A DNA stretch of 64,000 bases from Melaminivora suipulveris (GCF_003008575.1 NZ_CP027667.1:2566001-2630000); one strand, 5' to 3'; counted from the first letter of the stretch, positions 26,128-35,199 are shown. Notes: generated by a model from the letters alone, not told the origin. Program-made: numbers and translations.

Positions 26128-28880
26128 TGCAGCACGGCTTTCAACGCCTGGTTTTGCTTGGCAGCGCAGGCTACTCCCGCGCCGAGCTTCCGCTGGATGG
26201 CGCCGTCTCCCTGGTGGCGCCCAACAACACGGGCAAGACCAGCCTGATCAATGCCCTGCAGTTCCTGCTGATCATTGACCGGCGCCGCATGGACTTTGGC
26301 GCGCACGACGTGGAGAAGAGCAGGCGGTTTTACTTCCCCAACAACAGCGCCTATGTGCTGCTGGAGGTGTCGTTGCCGGAATCCGGCACCGTGGTGCTCG
26401 GGTGCGTCGGCAAGGGCGTGAGCTTCGAGTACGAATACTTTGCCTACGCCGGCCCGCTCAAGGTCGAAGAGTTCTGCCTACCCGATGGCTCGCTCGTGGC
26501 ACAGCCCAAGCTGGCCAGCCATCTGGCCACCCATGGGCGCCGCGTGTTCAGCTACAGCGGCAGCGAGTTCGCCGACATGGTGTACGGCGGCCGGAACCGC
26601 AAACTCAGCGGCTCACAAGACTTTTGCGTGTTCCGCCTGGAGCACGCCAGTGACGCCAGCGTCTTCCAGCGTGTGCTCACCCGGACGCTGCGGCTGGACA
26701 AGCTGCGGTCCAGCGAGGTGAAAGACTACCTGCTGCAAATCTTCCGGCGTGATCTGCCGGACGCCAGCATCGACTTCAAGGCGGAGTGGGACAAGGCTTT
26801 TGCCGACCTCAACGCTGAGCGCAGTCAGTACCTGGCTGCCGAACGCCTGAAAGGCAGCCTCGCTGAACTGGAGCGCAAGCAAGATGCTCGACTGACCCTG
26901 CGCGGCAAGCTGCTGTGCTGGCGGCCCATGATCGACGAGGCCCTGGGCCAATGGCAGCAGCACTTCGAATCACGTCAGCAAGCCCTTCAGCACGAGCTGC
27001 AGCAGTGCGATGGCGAGCTGGACCGCTTGCGAGAGCAGGATCGCCAGGCTGTGCGGGAGCAGAGCCAGTGGGAGCTGGAGCAGAAGCAACTGCGCCAGGA
27101 GCGCCAACAGCTGCAGGCATTGCAACAGCGATTCGCTCTGGTGGAAAGCCGGGCGGTTCTTGAGACGTGCCGCCGCGACGTGCAGGCCCAACGAGATGCT
27201 CTGGTGGTCCGCTTAGGCCAGGCGCAAAGCCGGCCTCCGGCATCCATCGAACGCGAGCTCGCCCGCGTGGACAGAGAGCTGGCTCAGCTGACACAGGAGA
27301 TGCGCACCCAAGGCCACAACCTCTACCAGCAGCTGGCAGGCACTTTGCCACCCGCTCAACTGGCGGCGCTGAACAAGGTGCTGGCCAGACCCGTGCTGAC
27401 CTTGGGCGCCGAAGACTTCCAGCTCGATGGCCAGGCGCTCTCCAAGGCTTTGGGAGATGCCAATGGTGAGCATGCGGGCCTGCCGGGCCTGCAGCTGCGC
27501 GTCGCCGCCCTGCCTGAGCAGCACCAACAGCGCAGCCTGGCCGAGCTGGGCGAGCTGCTGCGGGATTTGCAGCAACAGCAGGTGCAGCTGAAGGAACAGC
27601 TGGCGACGGCACAAGCGCTGGAACTTGTCCAACGCGAACGTGATGGATTGGAACAGCAGCTGGTGCAGCTGGACGCCGAATTGCGGGACTACAGCCAGAT
27701 GCAGGCCCTGCAAGACAGCGACGCTGAGCGGCAAGCACGGCTTGTGACACTCGACCAGAAGCTCGCCGAGCTGGCCACCAGTTTGGCGCAATCCGCTGCC
27801 CGGTATCGGGCGCTGGATCAGCAGCGTCAACAGAGGCAGAAAGATCTGGAATCACTCGGACAACAGCACCGGCAGATCGAGCAACGCCGCAACCAGCGCA
27901 TCGATCACGAAGGTCCGTTCACGTGGCTGGCCGACTTGCCCAATCACCCTTGGTTGGCACAGCCGGAGTTTGCGCTGGACCAGCTGGCAGAGCGCCTGCA
28001 GACCTATCAGGCTGACTGCCGACAGCTGCTGGAGCTGGACGAACAGATTCGACGACTGCTCGGTGAGATCCACGCTGGTGGGCTGACCAAGTACCAGTTT
28101 GTCGGCGAGCCCGAGGTTGAGATCACCCGCCTGGTGGAGTTCGCCCATCACCTGCCTCAGGAGGCCGAGGCCCTGGAAAAGAAGGTGCGGTCGGCGGTAG
28201 TAAACGTCGCGGCTTGCCTGCGCGAACTGCGCGACGGTTTGGTTGCCTTCAAACGCCGGATGCGCGAGTTCAATCGCAAAATCAGCGGACGTCAGCTTTC
28301 CGACTTGGCGGTCTTCAAGATCGAACCCGAAGACGAAACTGCACTGGTCGAGGCCATCGAGCTGCTCATCAGCACGGCGGCCACGGTCGGCAATGGCGAG
28401 ACCTTCGAACTCTTCAACCAGCAGAGCGTGCTGGATGATGACCAGCTCAACCGTGCCAAGACCCTGCTCATCGAGGAAGGCAACGCCCGCCACGGTTTGC
28501 GCGTGGCCGACCTGTTCCGTCTGCGCTTCTGGGTGGGCAAGGCTGGTCGCGAGCCGGAAGCCTTCGATGACCTCGACAGCGCCGCCTCGAACGGGACGGT
28601 GCTGATGGCCAAGCTGGTGACGGGCTTGGCGATGCTTCACCTGATGCAGGATCAACAGCGCCCGATCCAAGGCATTTGCTATTTGGACGAAGCCCTGGCA
28701 TTGGATGCGCGGAACCAGCGCAGTCTGATCGATACCGCTGCCGAGTTCGGCTTCTCGCTGATCTTCGCCTCCCCGGCGCCGCTGACCACCGTGCGCTACT
28801 GCGTGCCCATTCATCATCGGCAGGGGAGCAACCAGATCAGTCGCTTCAGCTGGCAGATCATCGAACCCGTGGAGGCCTGA
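26127..28880 (+). CDS. jetC: Wadjet-like JetC (MukB-type SMC ATPase)
   Basis: The product has 917 residues. The head has VAPNNTGKTSLINALQFLL (Ala31 to Thr38; the first Gly of the usual GxxxxGKT is Ala) and the Walker B GICYLDEALALD (Asp854, Glu855). A degenerate signature SNGTVLMAKLVTGL precedes it. Residues from about 240 to 600 are Gln/Glu/Leu-rich coiled coil (for example REQSQWELEQKQLRQERQQL). It is shorter than the JetC proteins I know (about 1,100 residues), implying shorter arms. SMC rings of this type extrude DNA loops and present circular DNA for cleavage. Coupled by one-base overlaps to jetB and jetD. Confidence 0.88.
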   Translation: MQHGFQRLVLLGSAGYSRAELPLDGAVSLVAPNNTGKTSLINALQFLLIIDRRRMDFGAHDVEKSRRFYFPNNSAYVLLEVSLPESGTVVLGCVGKGVSFEYEYFAYAGPLKVEEFCLPDGSLVAQPKLASHLATHGRRVFSYSGSEFADMVYGGRNRKLSGSQDFCVFRLEHASDASVFQRVLTRTLRLDKLRSSEVKDYLLQIFRRDLPDASIDFKAEWDKAFADLNAERSQYLAAERLKGSLAELERKQDARLTLRGKLLCWRPMIDEALGQWQQHFESRQQALQHELQQCDGELDRLREQDRQAVREQSQWELEQKQLRQERQQLQALQQRFALVESRAVLETCRRDVQAQRDALVVRLGQAQSRPPASIERELARVDRELAQLTQEMRTQGHNLYQQLAGTLPPAQLAALNKVLARPVLTLGAEDFQLDGQALSKALGDANGEHAGLPGLQLRVAALPEQHQQRSLAELGELLRDLQQQQVQLKEQLATAQALELVQRERDGLEQQLVQLDAELRDYSQMQALQDSDAERQARLVTLDQKLAELATSLAQSAARYRALDQQRQQRQKDLESLGQQHRQIEQRRNQRIDHEGPFTWLADLPNHPWLAQPEFALDQLAERLQTYQADCRQLLELDEQIRRLLGEIHAGGLTKYQFVGEPEVEITRLVEFAHHLPQEAEALEKKVRSAVVNVAACLRELRDGLVAFKRRMREFNRKISGRQLSDLAVFKIEPEDETALVEAIELLISTAATVGNGETFELFNQQSVLDDDQLNRAKTLLIEEGNARHGLRVADLFRLRFWVGKAGREPEAFDDLDSAASNGTVLMAKLVTGLAMLHLMQDQQRPIQGICYLDEALALDARNQRSLIDTAAEFGFSLIFASPAPLTTVRYCVPIHHRQGSNQISRFSWQIIEPVEA

Positions 28881-29746
28881 TGACGGAGCAGGCCCTACGC
28901 GCGGCGTTGCTCAAGCTGCAAGGCAAGAGCCCCTTACCCGCCAGCCAGTTCACCGCTGCACAGCGCATGGCTCTGGATCAATTTGCCCGGCAAACAGGTG
29001 CCGTGAACTGTCTGCGCCAAGGCCGAGGAGACGTGTACAGCGTTTGCAATCAGGCTGTGTTCGACGCTCACGTGACCCAGCTCTCCCCTCAGGTGGAGCC
29101 GTCAATCGCCGAACAACTCCCTCTGCGCGCTCAGCACGTGGCCCATGCCCGTGACAGCAAGGCCCGGCGTCATCAACACGGCAGCTACTACCCGCTGCTC
29201 AAGGCGGTGGGCGGCGCGGTCAGCTGGCAGGAGGCCGAAAGGGGCGCGGAGTTGGCACTGAGTGCTGCCACACGCGACTTCGGTGCGGCCTCACTTTCCA
29301 TTCAGTCAGATGACACCTGGCACTCCGAGCAAGCGCTCTGGCTCGTCGAGAACCAAGCCTTGTTTGATCGCACGGACTGGCTGCCCGAAGGCACGCAGGC
29401 CACGCTGCTGTACTACGGCGGGCAGCTCGACGGCAGGCTACTGTCATGGCTGGGTCATCGCCCCCGTGCCAGCCAGGTGATCCTCTTTGCCGACTATGAC
29501 GGCGTGGGCCTGAGCAACTTCGCGCGACTTCGTGAAGTGCTGGGCGATGCTTGCGATTTCTGGCTGATGCCGCAGTGGGAAAGCAAGCTGGCGCGCTATG
29601 GCAGCGTCCAGCTGTGGCGGGACACCTTGCGCCACTTCACTACCACCGTGGCGCAACTACCAGCGCCCGTGCGCGAGCTGACCGAGCAGATGCAACAACT
29701 GGGGATGGCACTGGAGCAGGAAGCGGTCTGGCTGCCCGCGTCCTAG
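28880..29746 (+). CDS. jetD: Wadjet-like JetD (TOPRIM nuclease)
   Basis: This 288-residue protein starts at the ATG sharing one base with the jetC stop (TGATG). The TOPRIM acidic cluster is visible: VILFADYDGVGLSNFARL with Asp205 and Asp207. An upstream glutamate in SEQALWLVENQALFDR fits the family's first catalytic acid. JetD resembles the A subunit of topoisomerase VI and cuts DNA trapped by the JetABC motor. It is about 100 residues shorter than the type I JetD proteins I recall, mostly at the N-terminus, so the subtype is left open. It converges on the regulator gene at 29765. Confidence 0.86.
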   Translation: MTEQALRAALLKLQGKSPLPASQFTAAQRMALDQFARQTGAVNCLRQGRGDVYSVCNQAVFDAHVTQLSPQVEPSIAEQLPLRAQHVAHARDSKARRHQHGSYYPLLKAVGGAVSWQEAERGAELALSAATRDFGAASLSIQSDDTWHSEQALWLVENQALFDRTDWLPEGTQATLLYYGGQLDGRLLSWLGHRPRASQVILFADYDGVGLSNFARLREVLGDACDFWLMPQWESKLARYGSVQLWRDTLRHFTTTVAQLPAPVRELTEQMQQLGMALEQEAVWLPAS

Positions 29747-29764
29747 CCGCGTTCGTTCGGCAGT

Positions 29765-30523
29765 TCAGCCAAGTTTGGCTTTGCCTGGACGGGGGAAATC
29801 GTCTTCATCGAGACGCATCGTCTCGATCTTCAACGCCAATTGGGTGGGGCTCAACCCCCTGCGCATCGCACTGCGCAAGCTCACCTCCAAGATGCGCCAG
29901 CCCAACGAGTCGTCGTTCGTGAGCACAAAGTCCTGCCCAGGCGGCGCTCCGAGGCGTTGCATGAAGCCATGGGCCAGTTCGCCAGTGGGAATCTCCTGCC
30001 CACCCTGCTCGGCGAGACTCAAGAGCGCAGAAGCAGTCGCTTGCGGGTCTTGCGTGGGGATGCCTTCCAGCGCGACGGGCAGCACGATCATTCGGTCGGG
30101 GCTGACCATCGCGGCCAAATCGTCCTGCGCAGTCGGCCCCGGCGTGAGAGACAGCCGAACCCATGCCTCGCCCCACTGCAGAAATCTTGTATGGGACATA
30201 CCCGGATGCTCATCGAGAAACAAGCATCGGGGCGCCACTGGCTCCTCAAGCAGGTTGAAAACGGTGCGCAGGCGTGCCCATTCACCTTGGTCGCTCCAGG
30301 TGTGAACCATGTCTGACCGAAGCTGCCCACCTTGGACACCCAGGTGGTAAAGCAACGCAGTCACGCGCGCCGCAGAAATGACCTGCGGTCTGCCTTTAAG
30401 CCATGCAGACAGGTTGGCCGCGCGGATGCCGGTGGCGTCGAACACCGCGGCCAATGTGAGGCCTCGCAGGCGCAAGAGGGCGCCGGCAAGTATGGGGAGT
30501 TGCTCGCTGTTCAACGCGGACAT
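29765..30523 (-). CDS. Helix-turn-helix (XRE-like) regulator, divergent from the AAA gene
   Basis: This 252-residue protein uses the ATG at 30523, 7 bases after AGAGG; the GTG at 30544 has no such site. The N-terminal 60 residues have an XRE-like helix-turn-helix: LTLAAVFDATGIRAANLSAW, then LKGRPQVISAARVTALLYHL. The rest is an unrecognised regulatory domain. It is divergent from the AAA ATPase gene across a 119-base promoter region containing a matched pair of inverted TTGTTATAGT repeats. It is therefore likely the autoregulator of that pair. It converges on jetD with an 18-base gap and no clear terminator. Confidence 0.78.
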   Translation of the reverse strand: MSALNSEQLPILAGALLRLRGLTLAAVFDATGIRAANLSAWLKGRPQVISAARVTALLYHLGVQGGQLRSDMVHTWSDQGEWARLRTVFNLLEEPVAPRCLFLDEHPGMSHTRFLQWGEAWVRLSLTPGPTAQDDLAAMVSPDRMIVLPVALEGIPTQDPQATASALLSLAEQGGQEIPTGELAHGFMQRLGAPPGQDFVLTNDDSLGWRILEVSLRSAMRRGLSPTQLALKIETMRLDEDDFPRPGKAKLG

Positions 30524-30548
30524 GCCGGCCTCTAAAAGGATCACAGTA

Positions 30549-30618
30549 AATCACTATAACAAAGGCCAACACGACAAGCGAACGCTGGATCATTGCGCCC
30601 TGTGTTGTTATAGTAATT
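30549..30618. promoter_or_regulatory. Inverted operator pair in the divergent promoter
   Basis: AATCACTATAACAA (30549-30562) and TTGTTATAGTAATT (30605-30618) are inverted copies with 13 of 14 matches; extended they agree over TTGTTATAGTRATTTA. They are separated by 42 bases. Each copy includes TATAGT, a near-consensus -10 element facing its own gene, so protein bound there would block both promoters. The likely ligand is the helix-turn-helix protein at 29765-30523. Confidence 0.72.
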
Positions 30619-31973
30619 TATAGTTAATCAAAAGAGGCCGCAATGACTCGTCCTAACAGCCGTCGCCCAATGAGCCGCGCCGCCTACCAAGCGAGCCTGG
30701 CAGCCTTGAAAGCCGAGCACCCATGGCTGGCCAAGCAGGTGGTGGAGCCTGCCCCTGGCCACTTGGCGGTGCTCGCCCATTTCGTGGGTCAGTGCGAGCT
30801 GCTGATGAAGCCGGCCGACTACCGCCACCTACCGCTCTTTTGCGCCACCAACCAGCGCGACAAGCTCAGCCTGCGAGTGGAGCTGGTGGGCACCAGTGTC
30901 AACAGGGATAGGGCTTTGTTGGATCTGATTGAGGCCGCCCGGCATGCAGCCCAACAACATTGCCCGGTTTGCTCGGCGCCCGTGATTGGCGGCGATGCGA
31001 GTGCAGGCCAGGGAGTCCGCTGCAAGCAGCACGAGGCCACCATCGGGCTCTTCGCCGAAGACCTCAAGCGCAATCACAAACTGGCGGTAGCGGCAGGGCT
31101 ACTCCCGGCCACCACCAAACCCGAGAAGTCGGTGCGTGGCGAGCCGCTCGATCCGTCCATCGACGATGCCGTGTACGCGCTGGTGCAGTCGCTGCCCGAC
31201 ATGAAGCCACCGGCAGCGGCGCCGGATCAGCCCGCCCTGCAGGCACCTCGGGCAACACCCCAAATCGCGTTTCTGAACGCCGCAGGCCTGCGCAGCTTTG
31301 TCGAGCGCCACCGCGCCAAGCCCGACGAAAAGGCCAAGCGGGCCCAGTACATCGCGGAACGCATCCGGGCTGCCGGCCATGAACGCCGCAAGCTGGGTGA
31401 GCTGCCCGATGACTGGACAGAGCTGATCGAAGACTTCCAGCGCGACTTCCCCAACTTCGCTGAGCTGGCGGAAGTCATGCACGACCACTTCGCCCTGCAT
31501 GCGATGGGCGATGGACGTGTGGCATGGTCTCCCATCCTGCTGGTGGGCCCGGCCGGGATCGGCAAGACAGAGGCTGCCCGCTGGCTGGCTGCGCGGCTGA
31601 GCCTTCCCTTCCGTGTAATCGACATGGCCAGCACCCAGTCAAGCTCGCCGCTAGCCGGGTCGGAATCGTTCTGGTCGAATTCGGAGCCCGGCGTGGTGTT
31701 TGAGCTGCTGGCCTACCAGCCTCTGGCCAATCCGGTGATCGTGCTGGACGAGCTCGACAAGACCGACCAGCAACGTCAGTACGACCCGCTCGCGGCGCTC
31801 TACACCCTGCTGGAACCTCGCAGCGCGCGCGACTTCATCGATCTCTCGATCCGCGATTTCGCCATCGATGCCAGCCACGTGAACTGGATCGCCACGGCCA
31901 ACAGCACCGACGGCATCCCGGCACCGCTGCTGTCGCGCATGACAGTGCTGGAGGTACAGGCGCCAACAGCTAA

Positions 31974-32833
31974 GAGCGGCTAACAATACCGGAACTTGTG
32001 CGCGGGATCGAAGTCCCTATCCTGATGAAACGCGCCTTGATCAGTCAAAAGCTCTGGGAAGAACTTGAGCTGCTGGTGCCTGCTGCCCAGCCCTCGCCCA
32101 AGGGAGGGCGCCCTCGGCTGGATGACCGCGCCGCCTTCAACGGCATCTTGTTCGTCCTGATGACCGGCATCCCGTGGGAGGAGCTGCCCCAGGAGCTGGG
32201 CTTTGGCAGCGGCATGACGTGCTGGCGGCGCCTGAGGCAATGGCAGCGCGAGGGAGTTTGGGACCGGCTGCACCAGGCACTGCTTTGCCGGCTGCGCCAG
32301 TATGACCAGATCGACTGGAGCCGAGCAAGTGTCGATGGCGCCAGCGTTGCCAGCCCCCGGGGGGTCAGGAGACAGGGCCCAACCCCACGGATCGGGGCAA
32401 GCTTGGCAGCAAGCGCCACATCCTGACCGATGCGCGGGGCGTACCGCTGGCGATCTTGGTCAGCGGTGCCAACCGGCACGACTCGATGCTCTTTGAACAG
32501 CTGCTGGACGCTGTGCCAGCGGTGCCTGGCCTGCAAGGCAGGCCGAGAAAGCGCCCGGACAAGCTCCATGCGGACAAGGGCTACGACTATGCCAAGTGCC
32601 GCGCAGCACTGCGCCAGCGCGGCATCCAGGCGCGCATCGCGCGGCGCGGCATGCACAGCAGCCAGCGGCTAGGGCGCCACCGCTGGGTGGTGGAGCGCAC
32701 GCACGCCTGGCTGGCCGGCTTTGGCAAGCTGCGCATTCGCTTTGAGCGGCAACTGGGCACCCATCTGGCCTTGCTCAAGCTCGCCTGCGCTGTCATCTGT
32801 CTGCGGTGCATGGAACGGTTTTGTTAGCCGCTC
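31974..32833 (+). mobile_element. IS5-family (IS427-like) insertion sequence, copy 2
   Basis: This is an 860-bp element that appears base-for-base identical to the copy at 4342-5201 and has the same inverted repeats. It is flanked by TAA at 31971-31973 and 32834-32836. It is inserted in the AAA+ ATPase gene in the same direction as that gene. Identity between the copies indicates recent transposition. Each copy has its own duplication and its own reconstructable target, so they inserted independently. Confidence 0.93.
32025..32827 (+). CDS. IS5-family transposase, orfAB by programmed -1 frameshift (copy 2)
   Basis: It is identical to the first copy: orfA from the ATG at 32025 to 32426, with slippage at the C/G run near 32354-32364, then orfB to 32827. 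It has the same DDE residues (SVDGASV, LHADKGYDY, RWVVERTHAWL). Both copies look capable of making active transposase. Confidence 0.88.
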
Positions 32834-33151
32834 TAAGCAAGTGGCCCACATCGCCCAACAAATTTATGGCCGCATGCGAGCTGAGAGTCCGTGGGGGAAC
32901 GTATTTGCCCCGACGCTGGATGAACAGGTGCTGGGGCAGCTGAAAGGCTTGCCGCCTAGGAGCTTGGGGTTGGCGTTAAAGCGCGCGCTTGGGCGGGCGG
33001 CGCGGGAAGAGCGGGATCACATTCTGGTCAGCGACCTGCCAGCCCTTTCCAGCACAACCCGAAAGCCAATGGGGTTCATGGCATGAGGCCACACTGAGCT
33101 GCACGCGCAGTATGAATGTGAGCGTTTCAGCGTACATCTAGCCATCGCGAT

Positions 33152-33206
33152 GCCTGGCGGATGCCACCAGGCGATTACGGTAATTACGATAGTTACGGTA
33201 ATCGCC
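33152..33206. repeat. Two adjoining hairpins with 9-bp tandem units between convergent genes
   Basis: GCCTGGCGG (33152-33160) pairs with CCACCAGGC (33164-33172), one mismatch. Overlapping it, GGCGATTACGGTAA (33170) pairs with TTACGGTAATCGCC (ending 33206), again one mismatch. The second hairpin contains three 9-base units of the form CGTAAYTAY/CGTAATTAC/CGTAATCGC on the minus strand. It lies between the 3' ends of the AAA gene and the zinc-ribbon gene, so a bidirectional terminator is likely. Confidence 0.5.
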
Positions 33207-33214
33207 TCTTGCCG

Positions 33215-33682
33215 TCAGCCTCGTTGATGTGCCTGCCCACAAGCATGGCAGAACCAGGTGCTCTGCCACTGGCGCTTTGCGGCACTGTAGGCCTTGGCTT
33301 GGGCGTGCCAGCCCTTCATCAACAGCCACCCCAGCGCGATGAGGCCCAAGCCGATGGCCGCTTGCTTCCAGTTGTAGCGCAAGCCCGCCAAGCCGACGTA
33401 CACGCATTCGCGTGCCAGCAAGGGGCACACCGTCATCGACATGTAGATGACGATGCCACCGATTCCGTAGGCGCCAAGGAACTGCAACGGTGATGGCGGG
33501 GCAGGCGGGGCGCAGTGCTGGGCTAACGCCGTGGATTGGGTGCCCTGGCTGCTGCCCTGCACGAATTGCCCATCCGAGGTGACGGCCGTGTGCGTCGCGT
33601 GAACGTGTTGCGTGCCAGCCGTATGCACGACCGCCATCGGCTGAATGTTGGTGCTACCACAGGTTGGACATTGCATCGCCAT
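33215..33682 (-). CDS. Zinc-ribbon membrane protein, unknown function
   Basis: This 155-residue protein begins MAMQCPTCGSTNIQP, a CxxC zinc-ribbon half; a second pair, FCHACGQAH, closes the C-terminus. Between them lies a Gly/Ser/Thr/His-rich stretch (about residues 15-65) and two hydrophobic segments (LQFLGAYGIGGIVIYMSMTV and WKQAAIGLGLIALGWLLMKG), so it should be an inner-membrane protein with both metal knuckles on the same side. It starts 2 bases after the lipoprotein gene stop, indicating one operon. I do not recognise a family beyond zinc-ribbon proteins. Confidence 0.72.
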   Translation of the reverse strand: MAMQCPTCGSTNIQPMAVVHTAGTQHVHATHTAVTSDGQFVQGSSQGTQSTALAQHCAPPAPPSPLQFLGAYGIGGIVIYMSMTVCPLLARECVYVGLAGLRYNWKQAAIGLGLIALGWLLMKGWHAQAKAYSAAKRQWQSTWFCHACGQAHQRG

Positions 33683-33684
33683 GG

Positions 33685-34818
33685 TCAGCCCTCCGTGCCT
33701 TCGGTGCTAACTGTGCAGGTCAGCGTGGTTTCGCTGCCCTCCATGCCCGCCGACAGCACGCCGGCCTTGGTCAACCGGCCATAAGTCTTGCTGTCCTTGC
33801 CCAGCTTCAGCGAGGCCGATTTCACAAGCTGCTGGATGCTGACGCCAGTGAGGTAACTGCGATAAATCTGCTCACCCCCATCTCGGGAAATTGCCACCTT
33901 GTGGACGCTGAGCCCGTAGACCTTGACGGGGTCACCCAGTGTGACCGGCGTGATGCCTTGGTCCGGCCGCCACCCCGCCTGTTTGAGCAGGGTCTTGGCC
34001 AGATCGAATCGCTGGCCGATGGCAGTGCAGGCCAGCGCCTGTTCCAGTTGTGTCTTGGCCTTGGCATCCAGGGGCTTCGCGGTCGATGGGATGGCGACGG
34101 AATCGGTAGCGCCGACCGTAGCCTTGGCGTCATACCCCACCAACCAAAGGTTGGTCGGCGCACCGGGCTGCCAACCGGTGTCGAGCAGCAGCTGCTGGAT
34201 GAAGCCCTGAAAGGCAAGCTGCTGCCGCTCTCCAATCGGCTGCCGATCGGGAATCGCGAGCATCGGCGGTTTGGGACCGCTCGTGCGGACATTACCGCTG
34301 TGCTCCACCGCCATCTGTTGCATGAAGAGGTGCAGGTTGGCCGCATTGTTGACCGCATAGCCCACCGACTGCCCCCAGCAAACTGAGAAAGCAGGTACTG
34401 CTTCGGACTTGCTCTTGCTCCACCAGATGGTTGCGGTGGCAGTCCAACAGTCACTGCGAGACCAGTCTTTCACCGTGACAGCCACTCGTGGGAAGTAGGT
34501 CTTGGGCGTTCCGTTGTAGGGATGCTTGCTGAAGATGCCCCCGAGCTCCGTCGAACGAATGGTGGTTGCAATGGTCTCGGTCGTGCGCACCGGACTGTTC
34601 TGGGTCGAAGTACTTGCAAGTGGCAGCTCAGTCTTGGCTGGGGCGCCCAGCGAGAAACGAACCTTGGTTGAGCCATCGACCTGGGGCTGCGTCGTCACGC
34701 AACCTGCCAGGGCCAAGGTCACTGCTAAAAACCACCCTGCCTGAGCCAAGGCCACAGTGGTCACATCACTCGAATTACGGCTGGCGTGCGCCGTCAGGTA
34801 TCGAAACATGCTTCTCAT
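33685..34818 (-). CDS. Predicted lipoprotein of unknown function
   Basis: This 377-residue protein starts at the ATG at 34818, behind GGGAG (MRSMFRYLTAHASRN...). Residues about 21-40 form a signal segment ending in a lipobox, FLAVTLALAGC, so the mature protein is probably lipid-anchored. The mature part has no family I recognise. It is divergent from the small XRE regulator at 34906 and co-directional with the zinc-ribbon membrane gene, suggesting a two-gene envelope module carried as island cargo. Confidence 0.72.
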   Translation of the reverse strand: MRSMFRYLTAHASRNSSDVTTVALAQAGWFLAVTLALAGCVTTQPQVDGSTKVRFSLGAPAKTELPLASTSTQNSPVRTTETIATTIRSTELGGIFSKHPYNGTPKTYFPRVAVTVKDWSRSDCWTATATIWWSKSKSEAVPAFSVCWGQSVGYAVNNAANLHLFMQQMAVEHSGNVRTSGPKPPMLAIPDRQPIGERQQLAFQGFIQQLLLDTGWQPGAPTNLWLVGYDAKATVGATDSVAIPSTAKPLDAKAKTQLEQALACTAIGQRFDLAKTLLKQAGWRPDQGITPVTLGDPVKVYGLSVHKVAISRDGGEQIYRSYLTGVSIQQLVKSASLKLGKDSKTYGRLTKAGVLSAGMEGSETTLTCTVSTEGTEG

Positions 34819-34863
34819 GGGGCTCCCTGCAAACGAATACTCCACATTGGAATGTTATCTATA

Positions 34864-34873
34864 GACACGTGTC
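34864..34873. promoter_or_regulatory. Perfect palindrome GACACGTGTC in a divergent promoter
   Basis: A 10-bp perfect palindrome lies in the 87-base gap between the lipoprotein gene (minus) and the XRE regulator gene (plus). It is 33 bases upstream of the regulator's ATG. Size and position fit an operator for the XRE protein, controlling itself and the lipoprotein pair. The rest of the gap is AT-rich. Confidence 0.5.
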
Positions 34874-34905
34874 AATAGTACACATAACGCAAAGACTTGG
34901 CAGAT

Positions 34906-35199
34906 ATGCGTCCAAGTCGAAACCAACTGTTGATCACCGCCCTCGGGGTCGAGGTGAAGGTGCGTCGGCAGGAATTGGCTCTGTCACAGGAAGATTTGGC
35001 GGGGCGATGTGAGCTGGATCGTCCTTACATCACCATGATCGAGGGAGCCCGCAAGCAACCCACCATCAGCGTGCTACAGCGCCTAGCGGAAGCTTTGGAG
35101 CTTTCGTTAGGTGAGTTCTGCCAACGAGTAGACGATCGGTACCGAACCGAGCTGCAAGCAGCGGGAGACGCGGTGCATCTGGGTGAAAGCCGCTCTTGA
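34906..35199 (+). CDS. Small XRE-family transcriptional regulator
   Basis: The product has 97 residues from the ATG at 34906; a TTG at 34897 would add three residues. It has a textbook XRE helix-turn-helix: VRRQELALSQEDLAGRCELD, then RPYITMIEGARKQPTISVLQ. Short one-domain XRE proteins usually repress their own promoter and a neighbouring gene; here the divergent lipoprotein gene is the neighbour. It is the last gene of the island before attR. Confidence 0.88.
   Translation: MRPSRNQLLITALGVEVKVRRQELALSQEDLAGRCELDRPYITMIEGARKQPTISVLQRLAEALELSLGEFCQRVDDRYRTELQAAGDAVHLGESRS

Larger units (their letters stand above)
30643..33086 (+). pseudogene. Lon-like AAA+ ATPase gene interrupted by an IS
   Basis: The ATG at 30643 follows AGAGG at 5 bases. 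The N-terminal part runs to 31973, where the IS lies between a TAA duplication; the remainder continues at 32837-33086. Removing the IS and one TAA restores a 526-codon frame reading ...VQAPTAKQVAHIAQ. The AAA+ domain has Walker A VGPAGIGKTEAARWLA, Walker B VIVLDELDKT and sensor 1 NWIATANST, closest to Lon-type ATPases, but no Lon protease domain follows. An N-terminal CPVCSAPV...CKQH pair may bind zinc. The truncated form keeps Walker A, Walker B and sensor 1 but loses the C-terminal small domain, so it is probably inactive. Confidence 0.88.

Noticed and set aside
4342..32833. The two identical IS copies in the same orientation as a composite transposon carrying the defence cluster
   Set aside because: Each copy has its own flanking TAA duplication, and each target (the AlpA/replication junction and the AAA gene) is restored by removing a single IS. 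Two independent insertions explain everything seen.
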